Shown here: piece by piece, positions 35,275 through 44,017 of the stretch | Layout of the letters: the number at the start of each line of letters is the position of its first letter | Numbering within the stretch: the stretch's first letter is position 1 | DNA from: an uncultured Oscillospiraceae bacterium | GTDB taxonomy: Bacteria > Bacillota > Clostridia > Oscillospirales > Oscillospiraceae | Length of the DNA: 64,000 bases | Direction of reading: 5' to 3' | NCBI GenBank assembly: GCA_934655875.1 | Contig: CAKUHB010000004.1 | Location: 58,952 to 122,951 of the forward strand | Made by a program: the position numbers and the translations under genes | Notes under the pieces: model-generated | The model's database searches: none | Seen by the model: the letters and a program-made list of their open reading frames with translations, nothing else | Told to the model about the DNA's origin: nothing

Positions 35275-36341
35275 TACGCTTCACCCGCCTTTCTTTTGCC
35301 GAATACGCGGTTTTTCCAGGCTTCAAACTCCGGCAGCTTTGTCAGCGCCATACCGGCCACGGAAAAAACGATCACGAGCGCCTGAATGATATCCGAGACG
35401 CTGGTCGGCACGCCGGTGGCCGCCTGCATGGTGGTCGAGCCGACGCGGAGCACCGCGAAAAACAGCGCGACGACCATCGTCGCGATCGGGTGCAGCTGGC
35501 CGATGAGGGCCATCGCCACGCCGTCGAAGCCGTAGCCCGCGCCGAAGCCGTTGATAAGACGGAACTGCGTGCCGAGCAGCTCCGCGCTGCCGCCGAGACC
35601 GGCGATGGCGCCGGAAATAATGAAGCTGGCAAGCATATAGCGCTTGACGGGAATGCCGTTGAAGCGGCTGGCCGTCATGTTATAGCCGACGGCGCGCAGG
35701 CGGAAGCCCGCGCTCGTCCAGAACAGGACATAGTAGAGGATCAGGCCGACCGCCACGGCGATGACAAGCCCCCACGTAAAGCGCATGCCGGAAATGATGC
35801 GCGGCAGGTGCACAGCGTCCGCAATGGCGGGCGTCTGCGGCACGGACGCGTCGCGGATCCAGCTGGTATAGATGACGCCCATGAACAGCGTCGCCACGTA
35901 GTTGAGCATGATGGAGATGATCATTTCGTTCTGCCCGCGTGTGATCTTGAGCACGCCCGGGATCATGCCCCAGAAGCCGCCGGCCAGCACACCGGCCAGC
36001 AGCGCCAGCACGACGCCGCCGAAGCCGGTCGCGCCCGTAAAGTAGCACGTCAGGAAGGCTGCGATGGAGCCCATGAGGAACTGCCCTTCACCGCCGAGGT
36101 TAAACACGCCGCATTTATACGCGAAGCACGCGCAGAGCGCTGTGAACATGAGGGGCGTGGCCTTGGTCAGCGTCGTACCAATGCCGGCCTTGGAGCCGAA
36201 CGCGCCCTGGAACAGATATTTGACCGCGAGGAACGGATCTGCGCCCAGCGCAGCCATGATGATGCCGCCGATGATGAACGCCAGAAGGATCGACAGCAGC
36301 GGCACAAGGAATGCGCCGAACCCTTTTTTCAGTTTTTCCAT
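35274..36341 (-). CDS. BMP/nucleoside-type ABC importer permease (first permease)
   Basis: 355 residues with about ten hydrophobic helices. Family marks include CACFAYKCGVFNLGGEGQFLMGSI and FRLRAVGYNMTASRFNGIPVKRYML (coupling loop). This is the NupP/YufP-type partner. It starts 16 bases after the ATPase stop and ends inside the next permease start. It heterodimerises with the product of 34351-35274. Confidence 0.93.
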   Translation of the reverse strand: MEKLKKGFGAFLVPLLSILLAFIIGGIIMAALGADPFLAVKYLFQGAFGSKAGIGTTLTKATPLMFTALCACFAYKCGVFNLGGEGQFLMGSIAAFLTCYFTGATGFGGVVLALLAGVLAGGFWGMIPGVLKITRGQNEMIISIMLNYVATLFMGVIYTSWIRDASVPQTPAIADAVHLPRIISGMRFTWGLVIAVAVGLILYYVLFWTSAGFRLRAVGYNMTASRFNGIPVKRYMLASFIISGAIAGLGGSAELLGTQFRLINGFGAGYGFDGVAMALIGQLHPIATMVVALFFAVLRVGSTTMQAATGVPTSVSDIIQALVIVFSVAGMALTKLPEFEAWKNRVFGKRKAGEA

Positions 36342-36357
36342 ATTGCGCTGCCCCCTC

Positions 36358-37869
36358 TCACTTGCCGGTCATGGCAAGGCTGATCTCGTCGACCGGCGGA
36401 TTCTTGCCGGAAAACTCGCCCATGATCCTGCCCTCGAAGCAGACAATGATGCGGTCGGACATTTCCAGGATCTCATCAAAGTCCGCGCTGATGAGCAGAA
36501 TACCGACGCCGCGTTCCCGCGCGGCGATCATCTGCTCGTGGACGAAGCTGGTCGCGCCGATGTCAAGGCCGCGCGTCGGGTGCGCCATAACGAGCAGCTT
36601 CGGGCCGCTCTCCAACTCGCGCGCGAGGATGACCTTCTGCTGGTTGCCGCCGGAGAGCGATCGCACGCTCTGCCCCACGGACGTGCAGCGCACGTCATAT
36701 TTCTGCACCATGCTCTGCGCGTAGGCGTTGATGGCGCGTTTATTGAGGTGGAGCCCCTTGCCCTGGCTGAACCGCGGGTCGTCGGTCTCCTTCAGAACCA
36801 GATTTTCCGCGATGGACATATCGCCGATCAGGCCCTGCAGGTTCCGATCCTCCGGCACGTGGCTGACGCCATGCTCGATGAAGCCATTGGGGTCGAACAC
36901 CGACACGCGGCTGCCCTCGATGTGAACCTCGCCGCTCTGCGGCGTGATGACGCCGGTGATGAGCTGCGCCAGCTGGGTCTGGCCATTGCCGTCAACGCCG
37001 GCGATGCCGACGATTTCGCCGCTGTGGATCTTCAAAGACAGATCGTTCAGGCCGCTGTGCTTGCTTTCCTTGTTGAAATCGACATGATCCAGTTCCGCGA
37101 CGACCTCGCGGCCGTCCGCTTCGATCTTCTCGTACTGGGAGACGGTCAGCTCCTTGCCGATCATCATGCTGGCAAGCTTCTGCCCGTCCGTCTGGGCGCG
37201 GTCGACCGTGCCGACCACCTCGCCGAGACGAAGGACGGTGATGCGGTCGGAGATATGCAGAACCTCGCGCATCTTGTGGCTGATGAAGATGATGCTCTTG
37301 CCCTCGCTTACGAGCTTTTTCATGATGGCGAACAGGCCCTCGACCTCGATATCCGTCAGCGCAGCGGACGGCTCGTCGAGGATCAGCAGCTCCGCGCCGT
37401 GATAGAGCGCCTTGAGGATCTCCGTTCTCTGCTGCTCGCCGACGGAGATCTCCGTGATGAGCTTGTCGAGCTGAACATCAAGGCCGTATTTCTGCGAGAG
37501 CTCCTCGATCTCCCGGCGGCGCGCAGCGCGGTCGATGAAGACGCCCTTGGCGTGCTTGTCGCCGAGGATGATATTGTCGAAGACCGTCATTGCTTCGACC
37601 AGCATGAAGTGCTGATGCACCATGCCGATACCAAGCTTGACCGCCTGACTCGGAGATTCGATGCGAACCTCCCTGCCCTCCAGAAAGATCTTTCCCTCCG
37701 TCGGCTGATACAGGCCAATGAGAATGTTCATCAGCGTCGACTTCCCCGCGCCGTTTTCACCCAGAAGCGTCAGAACCTCTCCGCAGTTCACCTGCAAGCT
37801 GATGTCGTGGTTGGCGTAGAAGCTGCCGAAGCGCTTGCTGATATGCTCCATGCGCAGCAATTCACTCAA
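36358..37869 (-). CDS. Duplicated ABC ATPase of BMP-type importer
   Basis: About 503 residues with two ABC domains. The first has Walker A LLGENGAGKST, signature ISVGEQQR and Walker B LLILDEPSA. The second has a degenerate Walker A (GVDGNGQTQ), signature RSLSGGNQQK and a Walker B-like LLVMAHPTRGLDIG. This matches NupO/YufO-type nucleoside importer ATPases. I take TTG at 37869, because AAGGAGG lies 8 bases before it; TTG 37875 is too close and ATG 37851 too far. An extended -10 TGCTATACT lies upstream near 37911-37919. Confidence 0.92.
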   Translation of the reverse strand: MSELLRMEHISKRFGSFYANHDISLQVNCGEVLTLLGENGAGKSTLMNILIGLYQPTEGKIFLEGREVRIESPSQAVKLGIGMVHQHFMLVEAMTVFDNIILGDKHAKGVFIDRAARRREIEELSQKYGLDVQLDKLITEISVGEQQRTEILKALYHGAELLILDEPSAALTDIEVEGLFAIMKKLVSEGKSIIFISHKMREVLHISDRITVLRLGEVVGTVDRAQTDGQKLASMMIGKELTVSQYEKIEADGREVVAELDHVDFNKESKHSGLNDLSLKIHSGEIVGIAGVDGNGQTQLAQLITGVITPQSGEVHIEGSRVSVFDPNGFIEHGVSHVPEDRNLQGLIGDMSIAENLVLKETDDPRFSQGKGLHLNKRAINAYAQSMVQKYDVRCTSVGQSVRSLSGGNQQKVILARELESGPKLLVMAHPTRGLDIGATSFVHEQMIAARERGVGILLISADFDEILEMSDRIIVCFEGRIMGEFSGKNPPVDEISLAMTGK

Positions 37870-37981
37870 GCTCAAGCCCTCCTTTGTTCGTTTCTCTCTT
37901 TTCTATTGAGTATAGCATGGTGTTGTTATCTTGAAAAGAATTTTTTCTCAATGCTGACCGCTTTTCTCTGTTTTGCCGAAA

Positions 37982-38009
37982 AAAAATGCGCCCTTTGGGG
38001 CGCATTTTT
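37982..38009. terminator. Bidirectional terminator between yedF and importer operon
   Basis: A 12-bp stem AAAAATGCGCCC / GGGCGCATTTTT (37982-37993, 37998-38009) gives U runs on either strand. It lies about 95 bases after the yedF stop and upstream of the importer promoter. Confidence 0.85.
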
Positions 38010-38103
38010 CTGCGTTAAATTCTGAAGAACGCCAGTATTCATATAGCTTATCATACAGATGATATGGCGCGCGCCGTATCTTCCCCCAAATGAGAGCCTG
38101 CGC

Positions 38104-38712
38104 TTACGGGCGGAGGACAAGATCGGCTTGCAGCTGCTTTTCTGCGATCACATACATGTTCGTGATTTCGCCGACACGCAGCTTGTCCGTCAGGCCATAA
38201 TAGTTCAGGCACGTGCCGCAGGTGAGGATCTCCACGCCGAGCTTTGCAAGCTCGCGCAGATCGTCCAGCGAAGCGGAGCCCTCGCAGGTGACGCTCGCGC
38301 CGCCGTTATAGAACAGGATCGTGGATGGAAGCGTCTCCTGCTGCGTCAGCGCAAACAGATATCCCTTGAGCAGAATTTTACCCAGCTCGTCGTTCCCCTC
38401 GCCCATATGATCGGCGGCAATGACGACCACGATCTTTTTCTGTGCGGCGGGGACGGTGCAGAAGCTCGCTTCGTTGCCGGTCTGCTCGACGGCTCCGCTT
38501 GCGGTGAGAGTGACGCGGTATTCCTTTTCAGATACCATTTCCGTCCGGATCGTGCAGCCCTTGTTTTCCGCGAGCCGCGTCAGGTTCTGCACGGCAACCT
38601 CGTTATCGACCAGCACCTCGACCGTGCCGGCGCCGCCAAGCTCTTTCAGAGCGTTCATCGTTTTGATCACCGGCAGCGGGCAGGCGTCGCCGATGGCATT
38701 GACCTGGATCAT
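38104..38712 (-). CDS. yedF: YedF, sulfurtransferase-like selenium metabolism protein
   Basis: 202 residues. The N-terminal TusA/SirA-like domain has the CPLPVIKT motif (Cys11). The C-terminal DsrE-like domain has KKIVVVIAADHMGEGNDELG and a second Cys block, VEILTCGTCLNYYGL. This two-domain form is a marker of selenium-using Clostridia and often sits beside selD or selenocysteine genes; none is visible here. It may pass a persulfide or selenide. A sigma-A promoter lies at 38747-38775. Confidence 0.92.
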   Translation of the reverse strand: MIQVNAIGDACPLPVIKTMNALKELGGAGTVEVLVDNEVAVQNLTRLAENKGCTIRTEMVSEKEYRVTLTASGAVEQTGNEASFCTVPAAQKKIVVVIAADHMGEGNDELGKILLKGYLFALTQQETLPSTILFYNGGASVTCEGSASLDDLRELAKLGVEILTCGTCLNYYGLTDKLRVGEITNMYVIAEKQLQADLVLRP

Positions 38713-38746
38713 AAAACCGTCCTCCTCGGAAAAATATTACGCTTTT

Positions 38747-38775
38747 ATGATAGCCGCCCCGATTCGGTTCGTCAA
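38747..38775 (-). promoter_or_regulatory. yedF promoter
   Basis: On the minus strand TTGACG (38770-38775) and TATCAT (38747-38752) have a 17-bp spacer and lie 35 bases upstream of the yedF start codon. Confidence 0.78.
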
Positions 38776-38911
38776 GTCTTTTCCGGCGGCATTTTTATTC
38801 ATATTTTCTGTTATAATATTCAGTATTTTGTATATACAGGTTTATTTATGCATTCCCGTGTGGTATGCTCAACGTCGGCTGCATCTTGCAGCGCAAGGAG
38901 AAGTGTCACAA

Positions 38912-40302
38912 ATGGAAAAGAAATCGAATTATTTTTCCGGCCAGATCGGCTTTGTTCTGGCCGCGGCGGGCAGCGCCGTCGGCGTTGGGAATCTGTGGCG
39001 GTTCCCGTATCTGGCCGCCAAGGACGGCGGCGGACTGTTCCTCCTCGTCTATCTCGCGCTCGTGCTGACCTTTGGCTTTACGCTTCTGACCTCGGACATC
39101 GCCATCGGCCGCAGGACGCAGAAAAGCGCTATCGGCGCGTATGCCGCGATGCACCCGAAGTGGAAGTTCCTCGGCATCCTGACCTTCCTCGTCCCCGTGC
39201 TCATCATGACGTATTACGCCGTCATCGGCGGCTGGATCACAAAATACGCCGTTGTCTATTTGACCGGACAGACCGAAGCTGCCGCGCAGGACAATTACTT
39301 TATGGACTTCATCACTTCGCCCGTCGCGCCGGTCATTTTTGCGCTTTTATTTATGGCCGTGACGGCGCTTATCGTCTATAACGGCGTGGAGGGCGGCATT
39401 GAAAAGTCTCGCGGTTCATGATGCCGGTGCTGCTCGTGCTGGTTGTCGTGATCGCGGTCTATTCGCTGACGCTCCGATCAACGGACGCTGCCGGGCAGAC
39501 CCGCACGGGCATGCAGGGCTTTCTCTATTATATTTCGCCGCACGTCGAGGGGCTGACCGTCGGGCGGTTTTTGCAGATCCTGCTCGACGCCATGAGCCAG
39601 CTGTTCTTCTCGCTCAGCGTTTCAATGGGTATTATGATCACCTACGGCTCCTACGTCAAACCGGAGGTCAATCTCAACAAGGCCGTCAACCAGATCGAGT
39701 TCTTTGACACCGGCGTTGCGCTGCTGGCAGGCGTCATGATCATCCCGGCCGTCTTTGTCTTCTCCGGCACCGACGGCATGAGCGCAGGCCCCAGCCTGAT
39801 GTTCGTCTCGCTGCCGAAGGTCTTCGCGGCCATGGGCAAGGCCGGGACGGTCGTCGGCGCGCTGTTCTTCTTCACGGCGATCTTTGCGACGCTCACCTCC
39901 TGCATTTCCGTGCTGGAATCGATCACGGCAAACTGCGTGGAGATCTTCCACGTCAGCCGCAAAAAGGCCGTTCTCATTCTGTCGGTCATCTATCTTGCCG
40001 CTTCGGCTGTGATCGCGCTGGGCTACAGTGTGTTCTATTTTGAGGTGCAGCTGCCGAACGGCTCCGCCGCGCAGCTGCTGGACATCATGGACTACATCAG
40101 CAACAGCGTCATGATGCCGCTCATCGCGCTTCTGTCCACGATCCTGATCGGCTGGGTCAAAACGCCGCAGTTCGTCATCGGCGAGATGGAGCGCAACGGC
40201 GAGAGCTTCCGCCGGAAAAAGATGTACATCATCATGATCCGCTATATTGCACCCGTTCTGATGCTCATCCTCTTCCTGCAATCAACGGGGATCCTGTCGT
40301 AA
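38912..40302 (+). pseudogene. Na+-dependent (SNF/NSS) transporter with single-base frameshift
   Basis: The first frame starts MEKKSNYFSGQIGFVLAAAG at 38912 and gives NSS helices 1-5 (GVGNLWRFPYLAAKDGGG is the family mark). It ends at 39421 after EKSRGS. Inserting one G between 39406 and 39407 restores EKVSRFMMPVLLVLVVV and continues without a stop to 40302 (helices 6-12). The split falls exactly where NSS proteins have an EK-(I/V)-SK/R-x-MMP junction, so one base has been lost. Either the gene is newly inactivated or the assembly has an error. NSS proteins import amino acids or other solutes with Na+. A terminator follows directly. Confidence 0.92.
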
Positions 40303-40308
40303 TTTCAG

Positions 40309-40343
40309 GCAGCAGCGCCAGCGGCGCTGCTGCTTGCTTTTTT
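40309..40343 (+). terminator. Terminator after the NSS transporter
   Basis: An 11-bp stem GCAGCAGCGCC / GGCGCTGCTGC (40309-40319, 40323-40333) is followed by TTGCTTTTTT. Confidence 0.9.
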
Positions 40344-40394
40344 GTGGGCGGATCTCTATAATGATCCTGCTATTATTTTTGGTGTGAGGGAAAC

Positions 40395-41735
40395 ATGTAC
40401 CGGGATCTGACAAAGGGAAGCATTGCAAAGGGTCTGCTGCTGTTTGCGCTGCCGATGATCGCAGGCAATCTTTTGCAGCAGCTGTATAATATCGCCGACA
40501 CGCTGATCGTCGGGCAGGCGCTGGGCAAAAACGCGCTGGCTGCCGTCGGCTCGGCCTATACGCTCATGACGTTTCTGACGTCCATCCTGCTTGGGCTGTC
40601 CATGGGCGCGGGCGCGCTGTTTTCCATCGAACTGGGCCGAAAGCAGGAAGAGCGGCTGCGCAGCGCGGTCTTTCACGCGGGCGGGCTGATCCTCACCGTG
40701 ACGCTCGTTCTGAACGCGGCGGTCTATGTGTTTCTGGATCCGATCCTGCGGTTTCTGCAGATCCCGCAGGAGCTGTATGGACAGATGCGGGAATATCTGG
40801 TCATTATCTTCGCGGGGCTGCTCGCCACGGCGAGTTATAATTTCTTCGCGTGTCTGCTCCGGGCAGCGGGAAACTCGGTCGCGCCTCTCTGGTTTCTGGG
40901 TGCGTCGGCGCTGGGGAACATCGGGCTGGATCTTCTGTTCGTGCTGGTGTTCCACTGGGGCATTGCCGGCGCGGCGGCAGCGACGGTCATCGCGCAGGTC
41001 TTTTCCGGCGTCGGTCTTCCGGTCTATACGGCGCTGCGCTGCCGCGAGCTGCTGCCGGGACGGGCAGAGATGCACTTCGACGGAGCCGTCCTGCGTGAAA
41101 TTCTCGATATGTCGCTTCTGACGTGCGCGCAGCAGTCGTCCATGAACTTCGGCATTCTGCTCATCCAGCGGCTGGTGGACAGCTTCGGCGCGATCACCAT
41201 GGCCGCGTTTGCCGCGGCTGTCAAGATCGACTCGTTCGCCTATCTGCCGGTGCAGGACTTCGGCAACGCCTTTTCGACCTTCATCGCGCAGAACTACGGT
41301 GCAGGGCTTACCGACCGCCTGCGCCGCGGCTTCCGGCAGGCCGTCACGCTCAGCGCCGGGTTCTGCATCGTGATCTCCGCGCTCGTCTTTGCGTTCGCGG
41401 AGCCGCTCATGCGGATCTTCGTGCAGGCGGGTGAGACGCAGGTGCTTGCCGCAGGCGTGCGGTATCTGCGCATCGAGGGCGCGTGCTACATCGGCATCGG
41501 CTGGCTGTTCCTGCTCTACGGGTTCTACCGCGCCGTCAAGCGCCCGGGCATGTCGGTCGTGCTGACCGTCATTTCGCTCGGCACGCGTGTGGCGCTGGCG
41601 TATCTTCTGGCGGGGCCGGTCGGCGAGGTCGGGATCTGGCTCGCCATCCCGGTCGGCTGGGCGCTGGCCGACGCGTTCGGCTTCGGCTTTTATCTGCGCC
41701 GCCGCACCGCGCTGCTTGCCGACACGAGTGAATAA
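40395..41735 (+). CDS. MATE-family multidrug/metabolite exporter
   Basis: 446 residues with twelve hydrophobic helices in two similar halves. The MATE opening is LTKGSIAKGLLLFALPMIAGNLLQQLYNIADT, and the second half starts near MSLLTCAQQSSMNFGILLIQRLVDSFG. MATE proteins export cationic drugs or metabolites with Na+ or H+. It is a stand-alone gene with a ribosome site GAGGG four bases before the ATG. A TATAAT-like -10 lies near 40358. The gene is followed by a hairpin and the galactokinase remnant. Confidence 0.93.
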   Translation: MYRDLTKGSIAKGLLLFALPMIAGNLLQQLYNIADTLIVGQALGKNALAAVGSAYTLMTFLTSILLGLSMGAGALFSIELGRKQEERLRSAVFHAGGLILTVTLVLNAAVYVFLDPILRFLQIPQELYGQMREYLVIIFAGLLATASYNFFACLLRAAGNSVAPLWFLGASALGNIGLDLLFVLVFHWGIAGAAAATVIAQVFSGVGLPVYTALRCRELLPGRAEMHFDGAVLREILDMSLLTCAQQSSMNFGILLIQRLVDSFGAITMAAFAAAVKIDSFAYLPVQDFGNAFSTFIAQNYGAGLTDRLRRGFRQAVTLSAGFCIVISALVFAFAEPLMRIFVQAGETQVLAAGVRYLRIEGACYIGIGWLFLLYGFYRAVKRPGMSVVLTVISLGTRVALAYLLAGPVGEVGIWLAIPVGWALADAFGFGFYLRRRTALLADTSE

Positions 41736-41751
41736 TGGCTCCGACACAAAC

Positions 41752-41783
41752 GGATCCCGGCCATCTGCGGATGGCCGGGATCC
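41752..41783. terminator. Hairpin after the MATE gene
   Basis: A perfect 13-bp inverted repeat GGATCCCGGCCAT / ATGGCCGGGATCC (41752-41764, 41771-41783) with a six-base loop has no U run. It marks the junction between the intact MATE gene and the truncated galactokinase. Confidence 0.6.
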
Positions 41784-41787
41784 TGTA

Positions 41788-42351
41788 TTGACATCCGAAC
41801 ACGGGTACACGCTCTGCACGGTGGATTCCGGCGCGGATCACGCCGGACTGACGGCGGACTACGCCGCCATCCCGCAGGAGATGCGCGCTGTCGCCGCGTG
41901 CTTTGGGAAGGACGTTCTGCGCGAGGTCGATGAGCGGGCGTTCTATCGCGAGCTGCCGCGGCTGCGCCGCCTGGCCGGTGACCGGGCCGTGCTGCGGGCC
42001 ATGCACTTTTTTGACGAAGACCGGCGCGTCCGGCAGCAGGTGCAGGCGCTCCGGGAAGGGCGGCTACAGGCGTTTCTGGACAGCGTAACTGCGTCCGGCG
42101 ACGCTTCGTGGGAGCTGCTGCAAAATATCACGCCCGCAGGTGCGGTGCAGCAGCAGAGCATGGCGCTGACGCTGGCGCTTTGCCGCAGGCTGCTGGGCGG
42201 CACGGGCGCTGTCCGCGTCCACGGCGGCGGCTTTGCCGGGACGGTCCTCGCGTTCGTGCCGGACGACCGCATGGCCGCCTTCTCCGCCGGAATCGCGCAG
42301 ACGCTCGGCCCGAACGCCTGCTGCCCGCTGCGGATCCAATCAGATGGATAA
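41788..42351 (+). pseudogene. Galactokinase, C-terminal remnant
   Basis: The frame from about 41788 encodes GYTLCTVDSGADHAGLTADY, LRRLAGDRAVLRAMHFF and, near the C-terminus, VRVHGGGFAGTVLAFVP. These are the second half of a GHMP galactokinase, including the GGGFAG loop. The ATP-binding motif PxxxGLSSS and the N-terminal galactose signature are absent; upstream sequence belongs to the MATE gene and its hairpin. There is no ribosome site and only a poor TTG start. I read it as a 3' fragment left after deletion or insertion, likely not functional. A clean terminator still follows at 42361. Confidence 0.85.
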
Positions 42352-42360
42352 ACAACAGCA

Positions 42361-42397
42361 CCGGCCTTTCAGCAATACTGAAAGGCCGGGTTTATTT
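42361..42397 (+). terminator. Terminator after galactokinase remnant
   Basis: A 12-bp perfect stem CCGGCCTTTCAG / CTGAAAGGCCGG (42361-42372, 42378-42389) is followed by GTTTATTTG. It also separates the convergent lipoprotein gene. Confidence 0.82.
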
Positions 42398-42411
42398 GCT
42401 CGTATTTGATA

Positions 42412-44016
42412 TTATGTCAACTCTTCACGAATCAGCTGCTCGCGGGCGTAATTGCTCTGCCAGTGGGGCGCTTCCGTGATCGCGTTCAGCTTCAGGAAGC
42501 TGCGGAGCATGTCCTTTCCTGCGCGGAAGAAGTCGGCGTAGGCGCGGACGCTCTCCGGGATGTCCGGGAAATACTGCGTCCCGCTCGCAAAGCGGAGCAG
42601 GTAGACCGTGTCCGCCGTTTTGCCGAGGACGGCGCAGCCCTCGCCTGCCGCGTCCTCCGGCCAGCTGTTCCACTCCGGCGCTCTGACGCCCGCAGCCGTG
42701 CAGAAGTCCGCGAGCGGCTGCTGCTCGATCGTCCATTCCAGTCCGCCCGCGCCCATCGTCTCGGAGACGACGTCATACAGGCGGAAGACCGTCTTCCCGT
42801 CCCAGCGCATGTCCGTGTCGTACAGCTGATACCGCGCGCATTCGGCCACGCAGCTGAGGACCTCCATCTGCAGGTTGGTATTCGCGTCGCGAACGGTGGT
42901 CGTCATACCGCCGTCCGACAGGCTTTGCCCATCGCGATAGCGGTGCCCCCACGCGGTCAGGTTCCAGAGCTTGCGCAGGAACGCGCAATAGTACATCTCA
43001 GTCGCCCAGTTCTCTTCCAGATCGTTGTCGCGCGCGAAGCTGTCCAGCGCAAGGACGCTGTCTGTGAACGCGTCCGTCAGCGCGTCGGCGTCCTCCGGCA
43101 TGCAGCGCGGAAGTGAGCCTGACGGCGCGAAGCTCAGGAGATACCAGTCCGTTTCCGACCGCCCCAACACAAAATCCTCATCTGCGAAACCGCTGCTGAG
43201 CGGCTCGGCCTGCTCTGGGAATCGTTCCGCGCCCTCAGCCGCCGAAATGCGGCGGATGCTCCAGAGGAAGCCGGACGTCGTCTCGCTCCGCACGGCGCTG
43301 CTCACGCAGGTGAAGACCGCGCCGTCTGTCTGCATAGAAAAATCGTCCAGCGTCTCCGGGTACACGCACAGCCGCAGGCCGCTGTCCTCGTCACACAGGA
43401 AGACGCTCGACTGCTGCGCCGTCCCGCTGCAGAAGCTCAGCTTGCTGCCAAGCAGGCGGTTTGCTTCCGCAGGTTCACAGAAAAAGCGGAAGACAACGGG
43501 ATAGCCGTCCTGCATGCCGGTAAATACAGCTGCGCCGTCGGACGCGGCTCCGCCCTGCTGCGTGAACGCTTCGTCCTGCCCGGCTTCGCCCAGCCGGGCA
43601 AGGCTGACCGTCCCGTCGCAAAGGGGCTGCCAGTCATAGCCGTCTGCCGCTTGGCGGCGCGCTTCAAAGCGCATGGTCATGACACCGCGCGCCGGACGAA
43701 CCTCCACACTTTCAAGGGCGCAGTCCTCGATCGCCGGGAACGGCGCGGCAAAAAACTGCGCAGTTAAGTTTTCGCCGCTCGCCGCACCGGTCATGTCCCG
43801 GCCAGTTTCGGAAAGCGTTTTCCGCAGTTCCTCCTCCGGCAGGGATGCGAGCGTGTAGAACCGCTCCAGCTGCTCCGCCGCCGGATCCTCCGTCTGCGCC
43901 GGTTCGGACTGCGTTTGCTCGGGCGGTTCCGGCTCCGGCTGCGGCTGCTTCTGGCAGGCCGTCAGCAGAACGCATGCGCAAAGAAGCGCAGCGAGCAGGA
44001 TTCTTTCTTTTTTCAT
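42412..44016 (-). CDS. Large lipoprotein of unknown function
   Basis: About 534 residues from the ATG at 44016 (GGGAGGG upstream). It has a lipobox in MKKERILLAALLCACVLLTAC and a Gln/Pro/Glu-rich linker (about 22-50). A region with internal repetition follows: VFTGMQDGYPVVFRFFCEPAEA and SSGFADEDFVLGRSETDWYLLSF resemble a later WNSWPEDAAGEGCAVLGKTADTVYLLRF. I recognise no family. It starts right after the DUF5050 lipoprotein stop (TGAC-ATG), so the two are co-translated. It probably works at the outer membrane face with that neighbour. Confidence 0.8.
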   Translation of the reverse strand: MKKERILLAALLCACVLLTACQKQPQPEPEPPEQTQSEPAQTEDPAAEQLERFYTLASLPEEELRKTLSETGRDMTGAASGENLTAQFFAAPFPAIEDCALESVEVRPARGVMTMRFEARRQAADGYDWQPLCDGTVSLARLGEAGQDEAFTQQGGAASDGAAVFTGMQDGYPVVFRFFCEPAEANRLLGSKLSFCSGTAQQSSVFLCDEDSGLRLCVYPETLDDFSMQTDGAVFTCVSSAVRSETTSGFLWSIRRISAAEGAERFPEQAEPLSSGFADEDFVLGRSETDWYLLSFAPSGSLPRCMPEDADALTDAFTDSVLALDSFARDNDLEENWATEMYYCAFLRKLWNLTAWGHRYRDGQSLSDGGMTTTVRDANTNLQMEVLSCVAECARYQLYDTDMRWDGKTVFRLYDVVSETMGAGGLEWTIEQQPLADFCTAAGVRAPEWNSWPEDAAGEGCAVLGKTADTVYLLRFASGTQYFPDIPESVRAYADFFRAGKDMLRSFLKLNAITEAPHWQSNYAREQLIREELT

Positions 44017-44017
44017 G

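Noticed and set aside
40356..41819. Minus-strand frame of 487 codons opposite the MATE gene
   Set aside because: Charged low-complexity shadow, lacks a ribosome site, and the plus strand encodes a full MATE protein.
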